Origin: Xenorhabdus lircayensis
Lineage (GTDB): Bacteria > Pseudomonadota > Gammaproteobacteria > Enterobacterales > Enterobacteriaceae
Assembly (NCBI RefSeq): GCF_016306625.1
Contig: NZ_JACOII010000072.1
Span: 1 to 49,680, forward strand
DNA: 49,680 nucleotides
Direction of reading: 5' to 3'
Below the pieces are notes generated by a model. It saw only the letters and a list, made by a program, of their open reading frames with translations. It was not told the DNA's origin and did not search any database. Numbering within the stretch: the stretch's first letter is position 1; each line of letters opens with the position of its first letter. Shown here piece after piece: positions 6,716 through 16,749 of this stretch. A program made the position numbers and the translations under genes.

Positions 6716-8176
6716 ATGACAACCTTTTATTCTGTACTGAGCTGGCTGGCGATTTTCTTATACTGGCTGATTATTGCTGGTATCACTATTCGAGTTTTGA
6801 TAAAACGTCGTCCAGTGACATCAGCAATGACTTGGGTACTCATTATTTACATTCTGCCTTTAGTAGGAATTGTTGCTTATTTGTCGTTCGGCGAATTGCA
6901 TCTTGGCAAGCGCAGAGTTGAACAAGCCAAACAAATGCGCTCATCTGTCGCTAAGTGGCTTGCGGAGTTAAGAAATTCATCCCACATTTTTGCCAATGAA
7001 AATAGCGAGGTTGCCACACCGCTATTTCAGTTGTGCGAACGGCGCCAAAAGGTCAAAGGTGTCAGGGGCAATAAGATGCAATTAATGATGTCTTATGATA
7101 ACTCCCTGAAAGCCATTATTAATGATATTGAAAATGCCAAATACAATATTGAAATGGTATTTTATATATGGCAAGCCGGAGGATTAGTTGATCAGGTCAC
7201 TGATGCCCTCATGCGCGCTGCCAAACGCGGTGTTAAATGTCGAATCATGGTGGATTCAGCCGGAAGCTGGCAATTTTTCCGCAGTCCGTACCCTGATATT
7301 ATGCGGAAGGCAGGTATTGAATTTGTCGAATCACTAAAGGTTAATATCTTCCGTTTGTTCTTGCGTCGCATGGACTTACGTCAGCATAGAAAAATTATTC
7401 TGATCGATAATCATATTTCATACACGGGCAGCATGAATATGGTTGATCCGCGTTTTTTTAAACAAGATGCGGGAGTCGGTCAATGGGTCGATATCATGGT
7501 GAGAATGGAAGGCCCTGTCACAACAACACTAGGAATTATCTACGCTTTCGACTGGGAAATGGAAACGGGACAGCGTCATCTTCCTCCCCCTCCTGACAGT
7601 GTCATCATGCCTTTCGAGCAAGCCAGTGGGCATACAGCCCAAGTTATTGCTTCCGGGCCAGGCTTTCCTGATGAATTGATCCAGCAATCCTTGATGACTG
7701 CTATTTTTGCCGCTCGTGAGCAGCTTATTCTTACCACACCTTATTTTGTTCCCAGTGATGATCTAATGCATGCGATTTGTACTGCAGCCATGCGCGGTGT
7801 CGATGTTAGTATTATTGTGCCAAGTCAAAACAATTCATTCCTTGTTCGCTGGGCCAGCCGTGCATTTTTTGCAGAGTTGCTGGAGGCAGGTGTGAAAATT
7901 TATCAATTTGAAGATGGCTTATTACATACCAAGAGTGTTTTGGTAGATGGGCAACTCAGCATGGTCGGTTCCGTTAATTTGGATATGCGTAGCTTGTGGC
8001 TGAATTTTGAAATCACGGTAGTGATTGACGATGAGCACTTTGGCAATGATTTAACTTTGGTCCAGCAAGACTATATTATGCGTTCAACGCTGCTTGCAAA
8101 TAATGAATGGGATAAGCGCCCAGTTTGGCATCGTATCCTTGAACGCCTCTGCTACTTTTTCAGCCCTCTTTTATAA
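6716..8176 (+). CDS. clsA: Cardiolipin synthase A
   Basis: ClsA condenses two phosphatidylglycerols to cardiolipin plus glycerol at the inner membrane. The 486-residue length equals E. coli ClsA. Two N-terminal membrane helices (about 5-25 and 38-58) precede the paired phospholipase-D domains. HKD motif 1 is HRKIILIDN with His224, Lys226 and Asp231; HKD motif 2 is HTKSVLVDG with His404. Other conserved blocks are [30 protein letters not shown] and [10 protein letters not shown]. The C-terminus YFFSPLL is identical to E. coli. It is divergent from yciY and upstream of yciU. Kch and yciI, which lie between tonB and cls in E. coli, are absent. Confidence 0.97.
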   Translation: MTTFYSVLSWLAIFLYWLIIAGITIRVLIKRRPVTSAMTWVLIIYILPLVGIVAYLSFGELHLGKRRVEQAKQMRSSVAKWLAELRNSSHIFANENSEVATPLFQLCERRQKVKGVRGNKMQLMMSYDNSLKAIINDIENAKYNIEMVFYIWQAGGLVDQVTDALMRAAKRGVKCRIMVDSAGSWQFFRSPYPDIMRKAGIEFVESLKVNIFRLFLRRMDLRQHRKIILIDNHISYTGSMNMVDPRFFKQDAGVGQWVDIMVRMEGPVTTTLGIIYAFDWEMETGQRHLPPPPDSVIMPFEQASGHTAQVIASGPGFPDELIQQSLMTAIFAAREQLILTTPYFVPSDDLMHAICTAAMRGVDVSIIVPSQNNSFLVRWASRAFFAELLEAGVKIYQFEDGLLHTKSVLVDGQLSMVGSVNLDMRSLWLNFEITVVIDDEHFGNDLTLVQQDYIMRSTLLANNEWDKRPVWHRILERLCYFFSPLL

Positions 8177-8309
8177 TTCATGGGAGAAAAAAGTTTGCCA
8201 TTATTATCTGTCAATATATTGCATAGCCTTATTGCTGCTATTGGGGCTATTCATTCAATATAGAACATGTTTTAATTTCATCCTGTTATTAATCTCGGAC
8301 AATGCCATC

Positions 8310-8663
8310 ATGGAAAATCAACCGACACATTCTATGCAATTGGATTTTAACAACCGAATGACTGAAGATGAGGCACTTGAAAAAGCCTACGATATCTTTC
8401 TGGAACAAGCTCTCTCTAATCTCGATCCGGCTGATAGTCTATTGTTTAATTTGCAATTTGAAGAACGGGGCGGAGCTGAATTATTAGCACCTTCAGAGGT
8501 CTGGTTTAAACATGTCGATTTTGATTTGAATCCGGATTTTTTTTCAGAAGTCATTATTGGTTTAGCAGAATCGGACGATGCTGAAATTGATGATATCTTT
8601 GCCCGTATTTTGCTTTGCCGGGAACGATCTCACCCCATCTACCATATTCTGTGGAAAAAATAA
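8310..8663 (+). CDS. yciU: YciU acidic DNA-mimic family protein (UPF0263 / HI1450)
   Basis: The 117-residue protein matches E. coli YciU (109 residues): [60 protein letters not shown] and [12 protein letters not shown]. It is markedly acidic, consistent with the HI1450 family proposed to mimic double-stranded DNA surface charge and to interact with a DNA-binding partner such as HU. The start at 8310 ([15 protein letters not shown]) is preferred, but the ATG at 8334 aligns better with the E. coli start; neither has a strong ribosome site. The open frame extends far upstream into clsA and is not all coding. Confidence 0.88.
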   Translation: MENQPTHSMQLDFNNRMTEDEALEKAYDIFLEQALSNLDPADSLLFNLQFEERGGAELLAPSEVWFKHVDFDLNPDFFSEVIIGLAESDDAEIDDIFARILLCRERSHPIYHILWKK

Positions 8664-8703
8664 CGGCCTATCTCTCCCCCTGCATGTTTTACTGACCGAT
8701 AAA

Positions 8704-8726
8704 AATGCCCTCATCATGAGGGCATT
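8704..8726 (-). terminator. Terminator of the opp operon / yciU
   Basis: AATGCCCTC pairs with GAGGGCATT around a five-base loop. Read leftward, the stem is followed by TTTTTATC, as expected for a terminator of oppF. Read rightward, it also lies after yciU. Confidence 0.8.
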
Positions 8727-8777
8727 AAATTTATATTCGTGACAGCGTCACATTAATATTTTTTTCTACACAACTGA

Positions 8778-9779
8778 CTACAGCGGATCAACCTTAAGAC
8801 AAGACACCGCATGTTTAAAGCTGCCCTCTAGCAGTGGGCGGGTTTTGGCGCATTCGGCATCAGCCATTGGGCAACGGGTACGGAATACACATCCAGATGG
8901 AGGATCAATCGGCGAAGGCAGCTCTCCTTCCAATAATTCAATATGCTTGTTGCGTTCTTTGTCTGGATCAGGAATCGGCACCGCTGACATGAGTGCTCGG
9001 GTATAAGGATGCAACGGATTATGATAAACCTCGTCGTAAGTTCCCAATTCCACAGCATTCCCCAAATACATCACCAATACACGATCTGATATGTGCTTCA
9101 CTATCGACAAGTCATGCGCAATAAATATCAGGGAAAGCCCCATTTCCCGCTGTAATTCCTGCAACAAGTTAACAACCTGCGCCTGAATGGAAACATCCAG
9201 CGCTGAAACAGGCTCATCACAGATAATTAATTTAGGCTCTAGAATCAAAGCACGGGCAATGCCAATACGTTGGCACTGTCCGCCTGAAAATTCATGGGGA
9301 TAACGGTTTATCAGGTTAGGCAACAACCCTACCCGCATCATCATCTTTTTAACTTTTTCCTTTATTACCCCAACCTTCATTTTGGGGTAATAAGTTTTCA
9401 ATGGTTCAGCGATAATATCACCAATGGTCATACGCGGGTTCAGCGATGCCAAAGGGTCTTGGAAAATCATCTGGATATCGTTGCGAATATCCCGCCATTG
9501 TTTGTCATTGATCTCCAGCAGATTTTGTCCAAGCCAAGTGACTGAGCCGCCAGAAGCTTTCACCAGCCCAATCACGGCTCTGGCAAGTGTTGATTTTCCA
9601 CAGCCAGACTCTCCCACGACTCCCAGCGTTTCACCTTCATATAATCTCAAGGTGACACCATCTACCGCTTTTAAGGTCTTCGCCGGCTGCCAGAACCACT
9701 GTTTTCCATCTTTGATATCAAAGTAAACTTTGAGGTCATCGACTTCTAATAGGACACGTTTTTCAGCTATTGTGCTCAT
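8778..9779 (-). CDS. oppF: Oligopeptide ABC transporter ATP-binding protein OppF
   Basis: OppF is one of the two ATPases energising the OppBCDF oligopeptide importer. The 333-residue protein has a Walker A (GVVGESGCGKSTLARAVIG, about residues 54-72), a Q-loop (MIFQDPLASLNPRM), a signature (HEFSGGQCQRIGIARAL), a Walker B (LIICDEPVSALD) and a switch His (IFIAHDLS). The C-terminal Cys-rich cluster (SGCVFRTRCPMADAEC) is typical of the Opp/Dpp subgroup, where it may bind an Fe-S cluster. The ATG overlaps the oppD stop as ATGA, with GGAGG upstream, so translation is probably coupled. It is the last gene of the operon. Confidence 0.97.
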   Translation of the reverse strand: MSTIAEKRVLLEVDDLKVYFDIKDGKQWFWQPAKTLKAVDGVTLRLYEGETLGVVGESGCGKSTLARAVIGLVKASGGSVTWLGQNLLEINDKQWRDIRNDIQMIFQDPLASLNPRMTIGDIIAEPLKTYYPKMKVGVIKEKVKKMMMRVGLLPNLINRYPHEFSGGQCQRIGIARALILEPKLIICDEPVSALDVSIQAQVVNLLQELQREMGLSLIFIAHDLSIVKHISDRVLVMYLGNAVELGTYDEVYHNPLHPYTRALMSAVPIPDPDKERNKHIELLEGELPSPIDPPSGCVFRTRCPMADAECAKTRPLLEGSFKHAVSCLKVDPL

Positions 9780-10774
9780 ACCAATTCCTCCTGGCGTCTA
9801 AAGCAGGCACGCAAGCGCCCAAGGCCAAAGTTTTCCAACTGTGGCTCTTCGTGAGCACAGCGCTCAGTGGCAAACTGACAACGTGGCTGGAATGGACACC
9901 CTTTCGGCAAACGTAATAAATTAGGGGGATTGCCCTGAATGGTCGTCAATGACTCCTCATCACCATCCAAGCGAGGAACAGCATTCAATAATCCAATCGA
10001 ATATGGATGTGTAGGACGGTAAAACACATCACGCGCCGTGCCATATTCCATCGTTCTCCCCGCATATATCACCAAGACTTTGTCACAAATGCCTGCCACC
10101 ACGCCCAAATCATGGGTAATCATGATGATGGCGGTGTTAAACTCTTTTTTCAGGTCATTGAGCAACGTCATGATCTGTGCCTGAACCGTCACATCCAGTG
10201 CGGTTGTCGGTTCATCTGCAATCAGCAGTTTGGGCTGACACAACAGCGCCATAGCAATCATGACACGTTGACGCATACCGCCAGAAAACTCATGCGGATA
10301 CATTTTCATGCGCTTACGTGCCTCTGGCATCTTAACCGCGTCCAACATGTGAATCGATTCTTCAAAAGCTTCGCTTTTACTCATATGCTTGTGCAGCATC
10401 AATACTTCAGTTAATTGATTGCCTACCTGCATATAAGGGTTCAGGGAGGTCATGGGATCTTGAAATATCATCGAGATCTCTTCCGCCCGCATCCGGTTTA
10501 ACTCTTTTTCTTTCAGGTTGAGAATTTCCCGACCATTAAAATTGGCAGAACCACTAACAGAACCATTACTGGCCAATAATCCCATTAGCGCAAACGCCGT
10601 CTGTGACTTACCAGAGCCAGATTCTCCCACAATCCCCAGAGTTTCCCCCGCCCGTAAATCAAAGTTCAGTTTATTCACGGCAGTCACGTTGCCATCAGTA
10701 GTGCTGAACACCACATTCAGATCTTTCACCGTTAATAGTGATTCAACATTTTTTGAAGTTTCTACGCTATTCAC
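9776..10774 (-). CDS. oppD: Oligopeptide ABC transporter ATP-binding protein OppD
   Basis: OppD is the partner ATPase of OppF. Its 332 residues include a Walker A (GIVGESGSGKSQTAFALMG), MIFQDPMTSLNPYMQVG, a signature (HEFSGGMRQRVMIAMALL), a Walker B (LLIADEPTTALDVTVQAQIM) and the switch region (IIMITHDLGVVAGICDKVLV). It keeps the C-terminal cluster CPFQPRCQFATERC. The start codon is GTG at 10774, with AAGGAG six bases away; that ribosome site contains the oppC stop codon, so the two genes are tightly coupled. Confidence 0.97.
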   Translation of the reverse strand: MNSVETSKNVESLLTVKDLNVVFSTTDGNVTAVNKLNFDLRAGETLGIVGESGSGKSQTAFALMGLLASNGSVSGSANFNGREILNLKEKELNRMRAEEISMIFQDPMTSLNPYMQVGNQLTEVLMLHKHMSKSEAFEESIHMLDAVKMPEARKRMKMYPHEFSGGMRQRVMIAMALLCQPKLLIADEPTTALDVTVQAQIMTLLNDLKKEFNTAIIMITHDLGVVAGICDKVLVIYAGRTMEYGTARDVFYRPTHPYSIGLLNAVPRLDGDEESLTTIQGNPPNLLRLPKGCPFQPRCQFATERCAHEEPQLENFGLGRLRACFRRQEELV

Positions 10775-10783
10775 AGGCTCTCC

Positions 10784-11692
10784 TTAACGGTCTTTCGGAT
10801 CGAGGGCATCACGCAGGCCGTCGCCAATAAAGTTAAAACAAAACAGAGTCATTACCAGAAAGCCTGCCGGAAATAACAGTAACCACGGAGCCACTTCCAT
10901 TGAGTTGGCACCATCACTTAACAAGGCTCCCCAACTACTGAGTGGTTCCTGAGTTCCCAAACCAAGGAAGCTCAAGAAAGATTCAAACAGGATCATGCTG
11001 GGTACAAGCAATGAGGCGTAAATCACCACAACACCCAATACGTTTGGCACGATATGGCGCAATACAATATGCCGGGTAGAAACACCACCAACCAACGCTG
11101 CTTCAATAAATTCTTTGCGTTTCAAGCTCAATGTCTGACCACGGACGATACGGGCCATGTCTAGCCACGACACCATGCCTATCGCAACGAAAATCAACAG
11201 GATGTTTTGACCGAAGAAAGTCACCAGAAGGATAACGAAAAACATGAATGGGAAGGAGTTAAGAATTTCCAACAAGCGCATCATGACCATATCGGTTTTA
11301 CCGCCAAGATAACCTGACATCGCGCCATATAAGGTGCCAAATAGCACGGCAATCAAGGCGGCGGCAATACCGACCATCAGTGAAATACGTCCGCCAATGG
11401 CAACACGCACCAGTAAGTCACGCCCTGATGAATCCGTGCCAAAATAGTGGCCGGATTCAGAATCAGGTGGCATCGTCATCATGTTCCAATCGGTGTCATC
11501 GTAAGCGAATTGAGCCAGCATCGGCGCTAAAATCACAAATAATGTAATCAGAAACAGGATACATAAACTCGTAATCGCCGCCTTATTATGTATAAAACGG
11601 CGACGTGCATCCTGCCACAAACTGCGGCCTTCAATTTCCAATTGCTCGGAGAAATTATCCAGAGCTTCGCTATTTTTCTTATTCAGTAACAT
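10784..11692 (-). CDS. oppC: Oligopeptide ABC transporter permease OppC
   Basis: OppC is an inner-membrane permease subunit that pairs with OppB. The 302-residue protein has six predicted membrane helices and the inner-membrane EAA loop (EFIEAALVGGVSTRHIVLRH) contacting the ATPases. It matches E. coli OppC almost throughout (HYFGTDSSGRDLLVRVAIGG, LFESFLSFLGLGTQEPLSSW and the terminal GDGLRDALDPKDR). The ATG at 11692 has TTGGAGC seven bases upstream; the longer frame would need a TTG start inside that ribosome site. It lies 14 bases after oppB. Confidence 0.97.
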   Translation of the reverse strand: MLLNKKNSEALDNFSEQLEIEGRSLWQDARRRFIHNKAAITSLCILFLITLFVILAPMLAQFAYDDTDWNMMTMPPDSESGHYFGTDSSGRDLLVRVAIGGRISLMVGIAAALIAVLFGTLYGAMSGYLGGKTDMVMMRLLEILNSFPFMFFVILLVTFFGQNILLIFVAIGMVSWLDMARIVRGQTLSLKRKEFIEAALVGGVSTRHIVLRHIVPNVLGVVVIYASLLVPSMILFESFLSFLGLGTQEPLSSWGALLSDGANSMEVAPWLLLFPAGFLVMTLFCFNFIGDGLRDALDPKDR

Positions 11693-11706
11693 TGCGTGCT
11701 CCAATC

Positions 11707-12627
11707 TTAGTAACGAATTTTCGGATCAATGACGGCATACAGCACATCAACAATAGCATTAAACATGATGGTTAATCCTCCCACCAGAATCGTCAAACTG
11801 AGTACCAGTGAGTAATCACGGTTTAATGCACCATTAACAAACAATTGGCCCAGACCGGGTAAACCGAAAATAGTTTCGATAACCATTGAGCCAGTGATGA
11901 TACCTACGAATGCGGGCCCCATATAAGACATCACGGGTAATAAGGCGGGTTTTAACGCATGGCGGAAAATAATCTTTCGCAATGGTAAACCCTTGGCTCG
12001 TGCTGTACGAATAAAGTTGGAATGCAAAACTTCTATCATGGAACCGCGGGTAATACGGGATATGCTGGCAATATAAGAGAGGGAAAGCGCGACCATTGGC
12101 AAAAGCATATATTTAGGTGCCCCACCATTCCAGCCTCCTCCCGGCAGCCATTTTAATGTAATGGCGAATATCAGAACCAGTAAGGGGGCCACCACAAAAC
12201 TGGGGATCACAACCCCTGTCATGGCAAACCCCATTACCGTGTAATCCCATTTTGTATTCTGGTTCAATGCCGCAATAACCCCCGCACTGACACCAAATAT
12301 GACCGCCATCACAAAGGCAGCAAAGCCCAATTTAGCCGAAACTGGCAGTGCTGATGCAACCAGGTCATTGACACTGTAGTCTTTATATTTAAATGAAGGA
12401 CCAAAATCCCCTTTGGAAAGTTGGATTAAGTAATTGAAGTATTGTTTATAGATAGGGTCGTTCAGATGATATTTCGCTTCAATATTTGCCATAACTTCTG
12501 GCGGTAGCTTCCTTTCCCCTGTGAATGGGCTACCCGGTGCAAGACGCATCATAAAAAACGAAATCGTGATGAGAATAAAAAGTGTCGGGATCGCCTCTAA
12601 GCAGCGGCGTAAAATGAATTTTAGCAT
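11707..12627 (-). CDS. oppB: Oligopeptide ABC transporter permease OppB
   Basis: OppB is the first permease subunit of the importer. Its 306 residues equal the E. coli length. The N-terminal membrane helix (IPTLFILITISFFMMRLAPG) is followed by the typical periplasmic loop, then further helices and the EAA loop (FIRTARAKGLPLRKIIFRHA). It ends VLYAVIDPKIRY. The gene lies about 80 bases after oppA, with a stable hairpin between that probably tunes expression of the permease relative to the binding protein. Confidence 0.97.
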   Translation of the reverse strand: MLKFILRRCLEAIPTLFILITISFFMMRLAPGSPFTGERKLPPEVMANIEAKYHLNDPIYKQYFNYLIQLSKGDFGPSFKYKDYSVNDLVASALPVSAKLGFAAFVMAVIFGVSAGVIAALNQNTKWDYTVMGFAMTGVVIPSFVVAPLLVLIFAITLKWLPGGGWNGGAPKYMLLPMVALSLSYIASISRITRGSMIEVLHSNFIRTARAKGLPLRKIIFRHALKPALLPVMSYMGPAFVGIITGSMVIETIFGLPGLGQLFVNGALNRDYSLVLSLTILVGGLTIMFNAIVDVLYAVIDPKIRY

Positions 12628-12679
12628 TGCCCGTTCCTATTGTTTAGCCAAACCGTGGCTTTTAATTATCTGATACGCA

Positions 12680-12700
12680 GGTGACCCAATTTGGGCCACC
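12680..12700 (-). terminator. Attenuating hairpin between oppA and oppB
   Basis: Read in the opp direction, GGTGGCCCA pairs with TGGGTCACC (with one G-U pair) around a three-base loop. There is no T-tract, so it more likely stabilises oppA mRNA or causes partial termination than acts as a full terminator. Confidence 0.5.
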
Positions 12701-12708
12701 ACTAATTC

Positions 12709-14355
12709 CTAGTGTTTTATGATGTACATATCTTTAGTATGGAAGTTATCCAATGGATCTTTTCCGGTGTAACCACCTACATAAGGTTTTAATAAACGAG
12801 AGTTTGTATAGTAATAGATTGGAACAATCGCTGAATCCTTGTCTAACTGCGCATTAGCTTTAGCATAAATTTCAGCGCGTTCTTCATCCGTTTTTACCTG
12901 AAGTGATTGTTTCATTAACGCATCAAATTCTTTGCTCTTGTAGTGAGAAGTATTATTACTACTGTTAGATAACATAGGATTCAAGAAGGTAGAGGCTTCG
13001 TTATAATCGGCACACCATCCGGCGCGGGCAATGTCATAGTTGCCTTGATGGCGGGAATCAAGAAAAGTTTTCCACTCCTGGTTTTCGAGAGAAACGTCAA
13101 CACCAATATTTTTCTTCCAAAGAGAAGCGGCAGCGATGGCTAATTTTTTATGTAAATCAGAAGTGTTGTACAACAATTTAATTTTCAAAGGATTATCTTT
13201 GGTAAATCCGGCTTCTGCCAAAAGTTTTTTCGCTTCTTCATTGCGCTGCTGCTGATTTAGTTTGGCATACCAGTCTGGCTTCACATCTTTAAAATCGGCA
13301 ATATAAGGAGGTGTATAACCATAAGCAGGAATATCCCCCTGATTTTTCACCTTATTAGTCATAAGATCTCGGTCTATGCCCAGTTTCAGTGCCGTGCGTA
13401 CTCGTGGATCATTAAATGGCGGCCTTTCGTTATTAATTTCATAGTAATAAGTACACAATTTCGGGTTAACACGTAACTGCTCGGGGATCTCTTTTTTCAG
13501 TTTTTGGAACAACTCAACTGGTAAGTTGTCGAAGGACATCTCAATTTCACCAGCGCGATAGCGGTTAACATCAGTAATTTCAGAGGAAATTGGCAAGATC
13601 ATTACTTGATTAATGACTGTATTTTTATCATCCCAATAAGTTGGACTACGTTCGAAAACAAGGCGTTCATTGATCACCCAACTTTTCAGTTTATAAGCGC
13701 CATTACCAACAAAGTTCTGTGGTTGTGTCCATCTCTCACCATACTTTTCTACAGTTGCTCGGTGGACTGGTGATGTACTTGTATGAACAAACAATCTGAC
13801 TAAATAAGGAACAGGCTCACTAAGTGTTAATTGTAATGTATGGTCATCCAACGCTTTGACACCCAATGTTTCCAGTTTCTGTTTACCTTTGATGACATCA
13901 TCAACATTAAGAAGATGGGCATATTGCATAAAACTTGCGTAAGGAGATGCGGTATTTGGGTCTACTAATCGGCGCCAACTGTAAACAAAATCCTGCGCAG
14001 TGACAGGGTCACCATTGGACCATTTTGCGTCTTTACGTAAATGAAATGTCCAAACTTTAAAATCCGGCTGGTTATCCCAACTCTCTGCTACGCCGGGTAT
14101 AATTTTGCCATTAGGTTCATTAATCACCAACGTTTCAAACAAATCACGGGCAATATTGGATTCCGGTACACCTTCTATTTTATGTGGATCCAATGATTGT
14201 GGCTCAGAACCGTTATTGCGAACTAACACCTGTTTCGCAGCGTCTGCCAGTTGGACACCAGCAGGCACTTGCGCTGCAAAGGCCTGCCCTCCCATCATCA
14301 TGCCTAGCGCTACTGTAATGCCAGTAACTATTTTTTTCTTTGTTGTGTTTATCAT
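12709..14355 (-). CDS. oppA: Periplasmic oligopeptide-binding protein OppA (proximal copy)
   Basis: OppA captures di- to pentapeptides in the periplasm and delivers them to OppBCDF. This 548-residue copy has a signal peptide (KKKIVTGITVALGMMMGGQA, cleavage near AFA-AQ) and the SBP-family-5 fold: GSEPQSLDPHKIEGVPESNI, AESWDN, WTFHLRKDAKWSNGDPVTAQ, DFVYSWRRLVDP, NFVGNGAYKL and GWCADYNEASTFLNPM. The last block contains the peptide-backbone Asp region. GGAG lies ten bases before the ATG. It sits next to oppB, the position of the single E. coli oppA. It is about 60 percent similar by eye to the upstream copy and shares its motif order. Confidence 0.95.
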   Translation of the reverse strand: MINTTKKKIVTGITVALGMMMGGQAFAAQVPAGVQLADAAKQVLVRNNGSEPQSLDPHKIEGVPESNIARDLFETLVINEPNGKIIPGVAESWDNQPDFKVWTFHLRKDAKWSNGDPVTAQDFVYSWRRLVDPNTASPYASFMQYAHLLNVDDVIKGKQKLETLGVKALDDHTLQLTLSEPVPYLVRLFVHTSTSPVHRATVEKYGERWTQPQNFVGNGAYKLKSWVINERLVFERSPTYWDDKNTVINQVMILPISSEITDVNRYRAGEIEMSFDNLPVELFQKLKKEIPEQLRVNPKLCTYYYEINNERPPFNDPRVRTALKLGIDRDLMTNKVKNQGDIPAYGYTPPYIADFKDVKPDWYAKLNQQQRNEEAKKLLAEAGFTKDNPLKIKLLYNTSDLHKKLAIAAASLWKKNIGVDVSLENQEWKTFLDSRHQGNYDIARAGWCADYNEASTFLNPMLSNSSNNTSHYKSKEFDALMKQSLQVKTDEERAEIYAKANAQLDKDSAIVPIYYYTNSRLLKPYVGGYTGKDPLDNFHTKDMYIIKH

Positions 14356-14470
14356 CTTATTCTTACTCCATTGATATCATCTGACCCATTAAAGTCATAT
14401 CCACACATTGGGATAGTTATTATCCGTATCCAAAAGGAACGATTTTGTTTACAGCAAGACAGAACTTTTT

Positions 14471-14497
14471 TTTAAAAAAACACATCGTGATAACGAT
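14471..14497 (-). terminator. Weak terminator at the stop of the distal oppA
   Basis: Read leftward, ATCGT-TATC-ACGAT forms a short stem overlapping the TGA stop, followed by GTG and seven T residues. The five-pair stem is weak, so read-through into the next oppA is likely. Confidence 0.45.
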
Positions 14498-16137
14498 CAG
14501 TTATTCACCTTTTTGATATACAAATTCTTTAAGTCGACATAATCGAGAGGATCTTTCCCTGTCATTCCTCCAACTGTCGGGCGAATGAGACGCACACTGA
14601 CACGGTAATAAACGGGTATCAATCCTGAGTCTTTATCAAGCTGAGCTTCGGCCTGTTGATAAAATTCCTTACGTGCTGCTTCATCTTTAGCGACAAGTGC
14701 CTGACTAAGATAGTTATCAAAAGCCGCACTTTGATAGAAACCGGTATTATTACTGCTATGTGACAACAACACATTCAAGAAAGAAGAAGGCTCGTTATAA
14801 TCGCCACACCACGTTGCTCTGGCGACATCATAATGTCCCTGATGGCGATTCTGGAGAGAGGTTTTCCATTCCTGATTTTGTAGAATGACTTTTGCACCAA
14901 TATTTTTCTGCCACATAGAAGCCGCAGCAATGGCTTGTTGTTTGTTCTGCTCTGATGTGTTGTACAGCAAAGTAAATTTAAGAGGATTACTGGCATCAAA
15001 ACCAACTTCTTTTAACAATTGCCTTGCCCGTTGATTACGCTGTTCCTGTGTCCAACTTGCCCATCCTGGATTGATGGTCAGGCCCCCTCCAATATAAGTC
15101 GGAGTAAAGCCATATGCTGGAATTTGTCCCTGCGCCATAATTCTTTCAGTGATGATATCCCGATCAAGACTCAGTTTTATGGCTTCCCGCACCCGTTTAT
15201 CTTTAAACAGTGGATTATGATTATTAATTTCATAGTAAAACGTGCACAGAAAAGGTGAAATTTGCAATTGTTCGGGAATATCCCGTTTCATTTTTTGGTA
15301 CAGATCAGGTGGAATGGCGCTGTCAGTGATATCCACTTCTCCGCTACGATAACGGTTAACATCGCTGATTCCTGAGACGATAGGTAAGAAAGTGCCTTTT
15401 TCAATAATAGTTTTTTTATCATTCCAATACTGTGAGTTCCGCATTAAAACAATTCGCTCATTGACCACCCAGTTTTTTAATATATAAGCGCCATTACCAA
15501 TATAATTTTCTGGCAATGTCCATTTATTACCCCACTTTTCAACCAAATCTTGCCTGACCGGTTTTACTGCAGTATGGCTCAACATATCGACCAGATAAGG
15601 AACTGGGTGACTTAGTGTTACTTGGAAACGGTGATCATCCAATGCGTTAACACCCAATTGTTCTGGTGACTTTGTTCCTTTCAGAATATCGTCGACATTC
15701 TGGACATAGGCATACTGCAAATAGCTGGTGTATGGTGACCCTGTTTTTGGATCAGCCAGACGACGCCAACTATAGACAAAATCCTGCGCAGTAACGGGCT
15801 TACCATCGCTCCATTTGGCATCGTCACGTAAATAGAACGTCCAAACCTTATAACCTTCATTTTCCCATCTTTCTGCCATACCAGGCACGGTTTCGCCATT
15901 TGGTCCTGTTGTCACCAGCCCTTCTAGCAAATTACGGATAATGACAGTTTCTGGAGCACCTTCAACCTTATGAGGATCTAGTGAAGTCACTTCAACACCG
16001 TTGTTAATGGTTACTTCTTGTTTTTCGGCTAGTGTGACTTCCGCGGGAACAATCGCAGCAATACCCTGCACAGCAGGAAATGATAATAAAACAATACTCG
16101 AAATCAACTGCCCCAACTTTGATGTTTTTTTTCTCAT
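14497..16137 (-). CDS. Periplasmic oligopeptide-binding protein OppA paralogue (distal copy)
   Basis: This 546-residue paralogue lies directly upstream of oppA in the same orientation. It has a signal peptide (LISSIVLLSFPAVQGIAA) and all the family landmarks (VEVTSLDPHKVEGAPETVII, WTFYLRDDAKWSDGKPVTAQ, DFVYSWRRLADP, NYIGNGAYILKNWVVNERI, TWCGDYNEPSSFLNVLLSHS). The ATG at 16137 has TTGGAGC well placed; a TTG four codons earlier lies within that site. Divergence from its neighbour is spread over the whole protein, so the duplication is not recent. Different peptide preference is an inference. Tandem oppA1-oppA2 genes are, as I recall, described in Xenorhabdus. Confidence 0.93.
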   Translation of the reverse strand: MRKKTSKLGQLISSIVLLSFPAVQGIAAIVPAEVTLAEKQEVTINNGVEVTSLDPHKVEGAPETVIIRNLLEGLVTTGPNGETVPGMAERWENEGYKVWTFYLRDDAKWSDGKPVTAQDFVYSWRRLADPKTGSPYTSYLQYAYVQNVDDILKGTKSPEQLGVNALDDHRFQVTLSHPVPYLVDMLSHTAVKPVRQDLVEKWGNKWTLPENYIGNGAYILKNWVVNERIVLMRNSQYWNDKKTIIEKGTFLPIVSGISDVNRYRSGEVDITDSAIPPDLYQKMKRDIPEQLQISPFLCTFYYEINNHNPLFKDKRVREAIKLSLDRDIITERIMAQGQIPAYGFTPTYIGGGLTINPGWASWTQEQRNQRARQLLKEVGFDASNPLKFTLLYNTSEQNKQQAIAAASMWQKNIGAKVILQNQEWKTSLQNRHQGHYDVARATWCGDYNEPSSFLNVLLSHSSNNTGFYQSAAFDNYLSQALVAKDEAARKEFYQQAEAQLDKDSGLIPVYYRVSVRLIRPTVGGMTGKDPLDYVDLKNLYIKKVNN

Positions 16138-16749
16138 TTTTTGCTCCAATTTATCAACAGCAAATTAATCGTTTTTAATCTACTAACTCCGATAATTTAC
16201 TTATCACGTTAACAAGTAGTAATTAATCTATTAAAAAACCATATCCACTTAATAATTGTTATAGAATTTTTTATAATAGGCTTATTAAGGCATTAAGGTA
16301 ATCTGTTATTCTTGTGCAGAATACATTCACGTCATAAATATAACTAATTGATAATAATAAATTTTATTTGACTCTTTCAATACAAAAACCATGAAATGCA
16401 ACTGAAAGAGAAAATAAACATTATTTTAACAAAATGCAATCACCACAGAGTAAAAATCCACCTTCATCACAAAATATAAAAATAAACCACCAGCCAGATA
16501 AGACTAAGGAAAGCAAAATAGTGTAAAAAATTACAGTATTATTTTGAGGAAGTAGAAAACTAAATAGGAATAAAATATAAACAATGATTTTTAAGAAATT
16601 ACACAGAAATGATATGATTGATCGGCCACACTTCAGTTGGTTATTTATTAGCTATATTTTGGTTAATTAATTCTCTATTTAAGTAGAAAATTTCACCTTT
16701 TTACATTAACGACCTAGATAAACACATAGGTTATCTTACCTATGAACTA
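16138..16749. other. AT-rich spacer upstream of the opp operon
   Basis: About 610 bases separate the first oppA from the ychE remnant. The stretch is very AT-rich with stop codons in all frames. It should contain the opp promoter and a leader, but I cannot pick a single convincing promoter. I see no gene in it. Confidence 0.6.
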
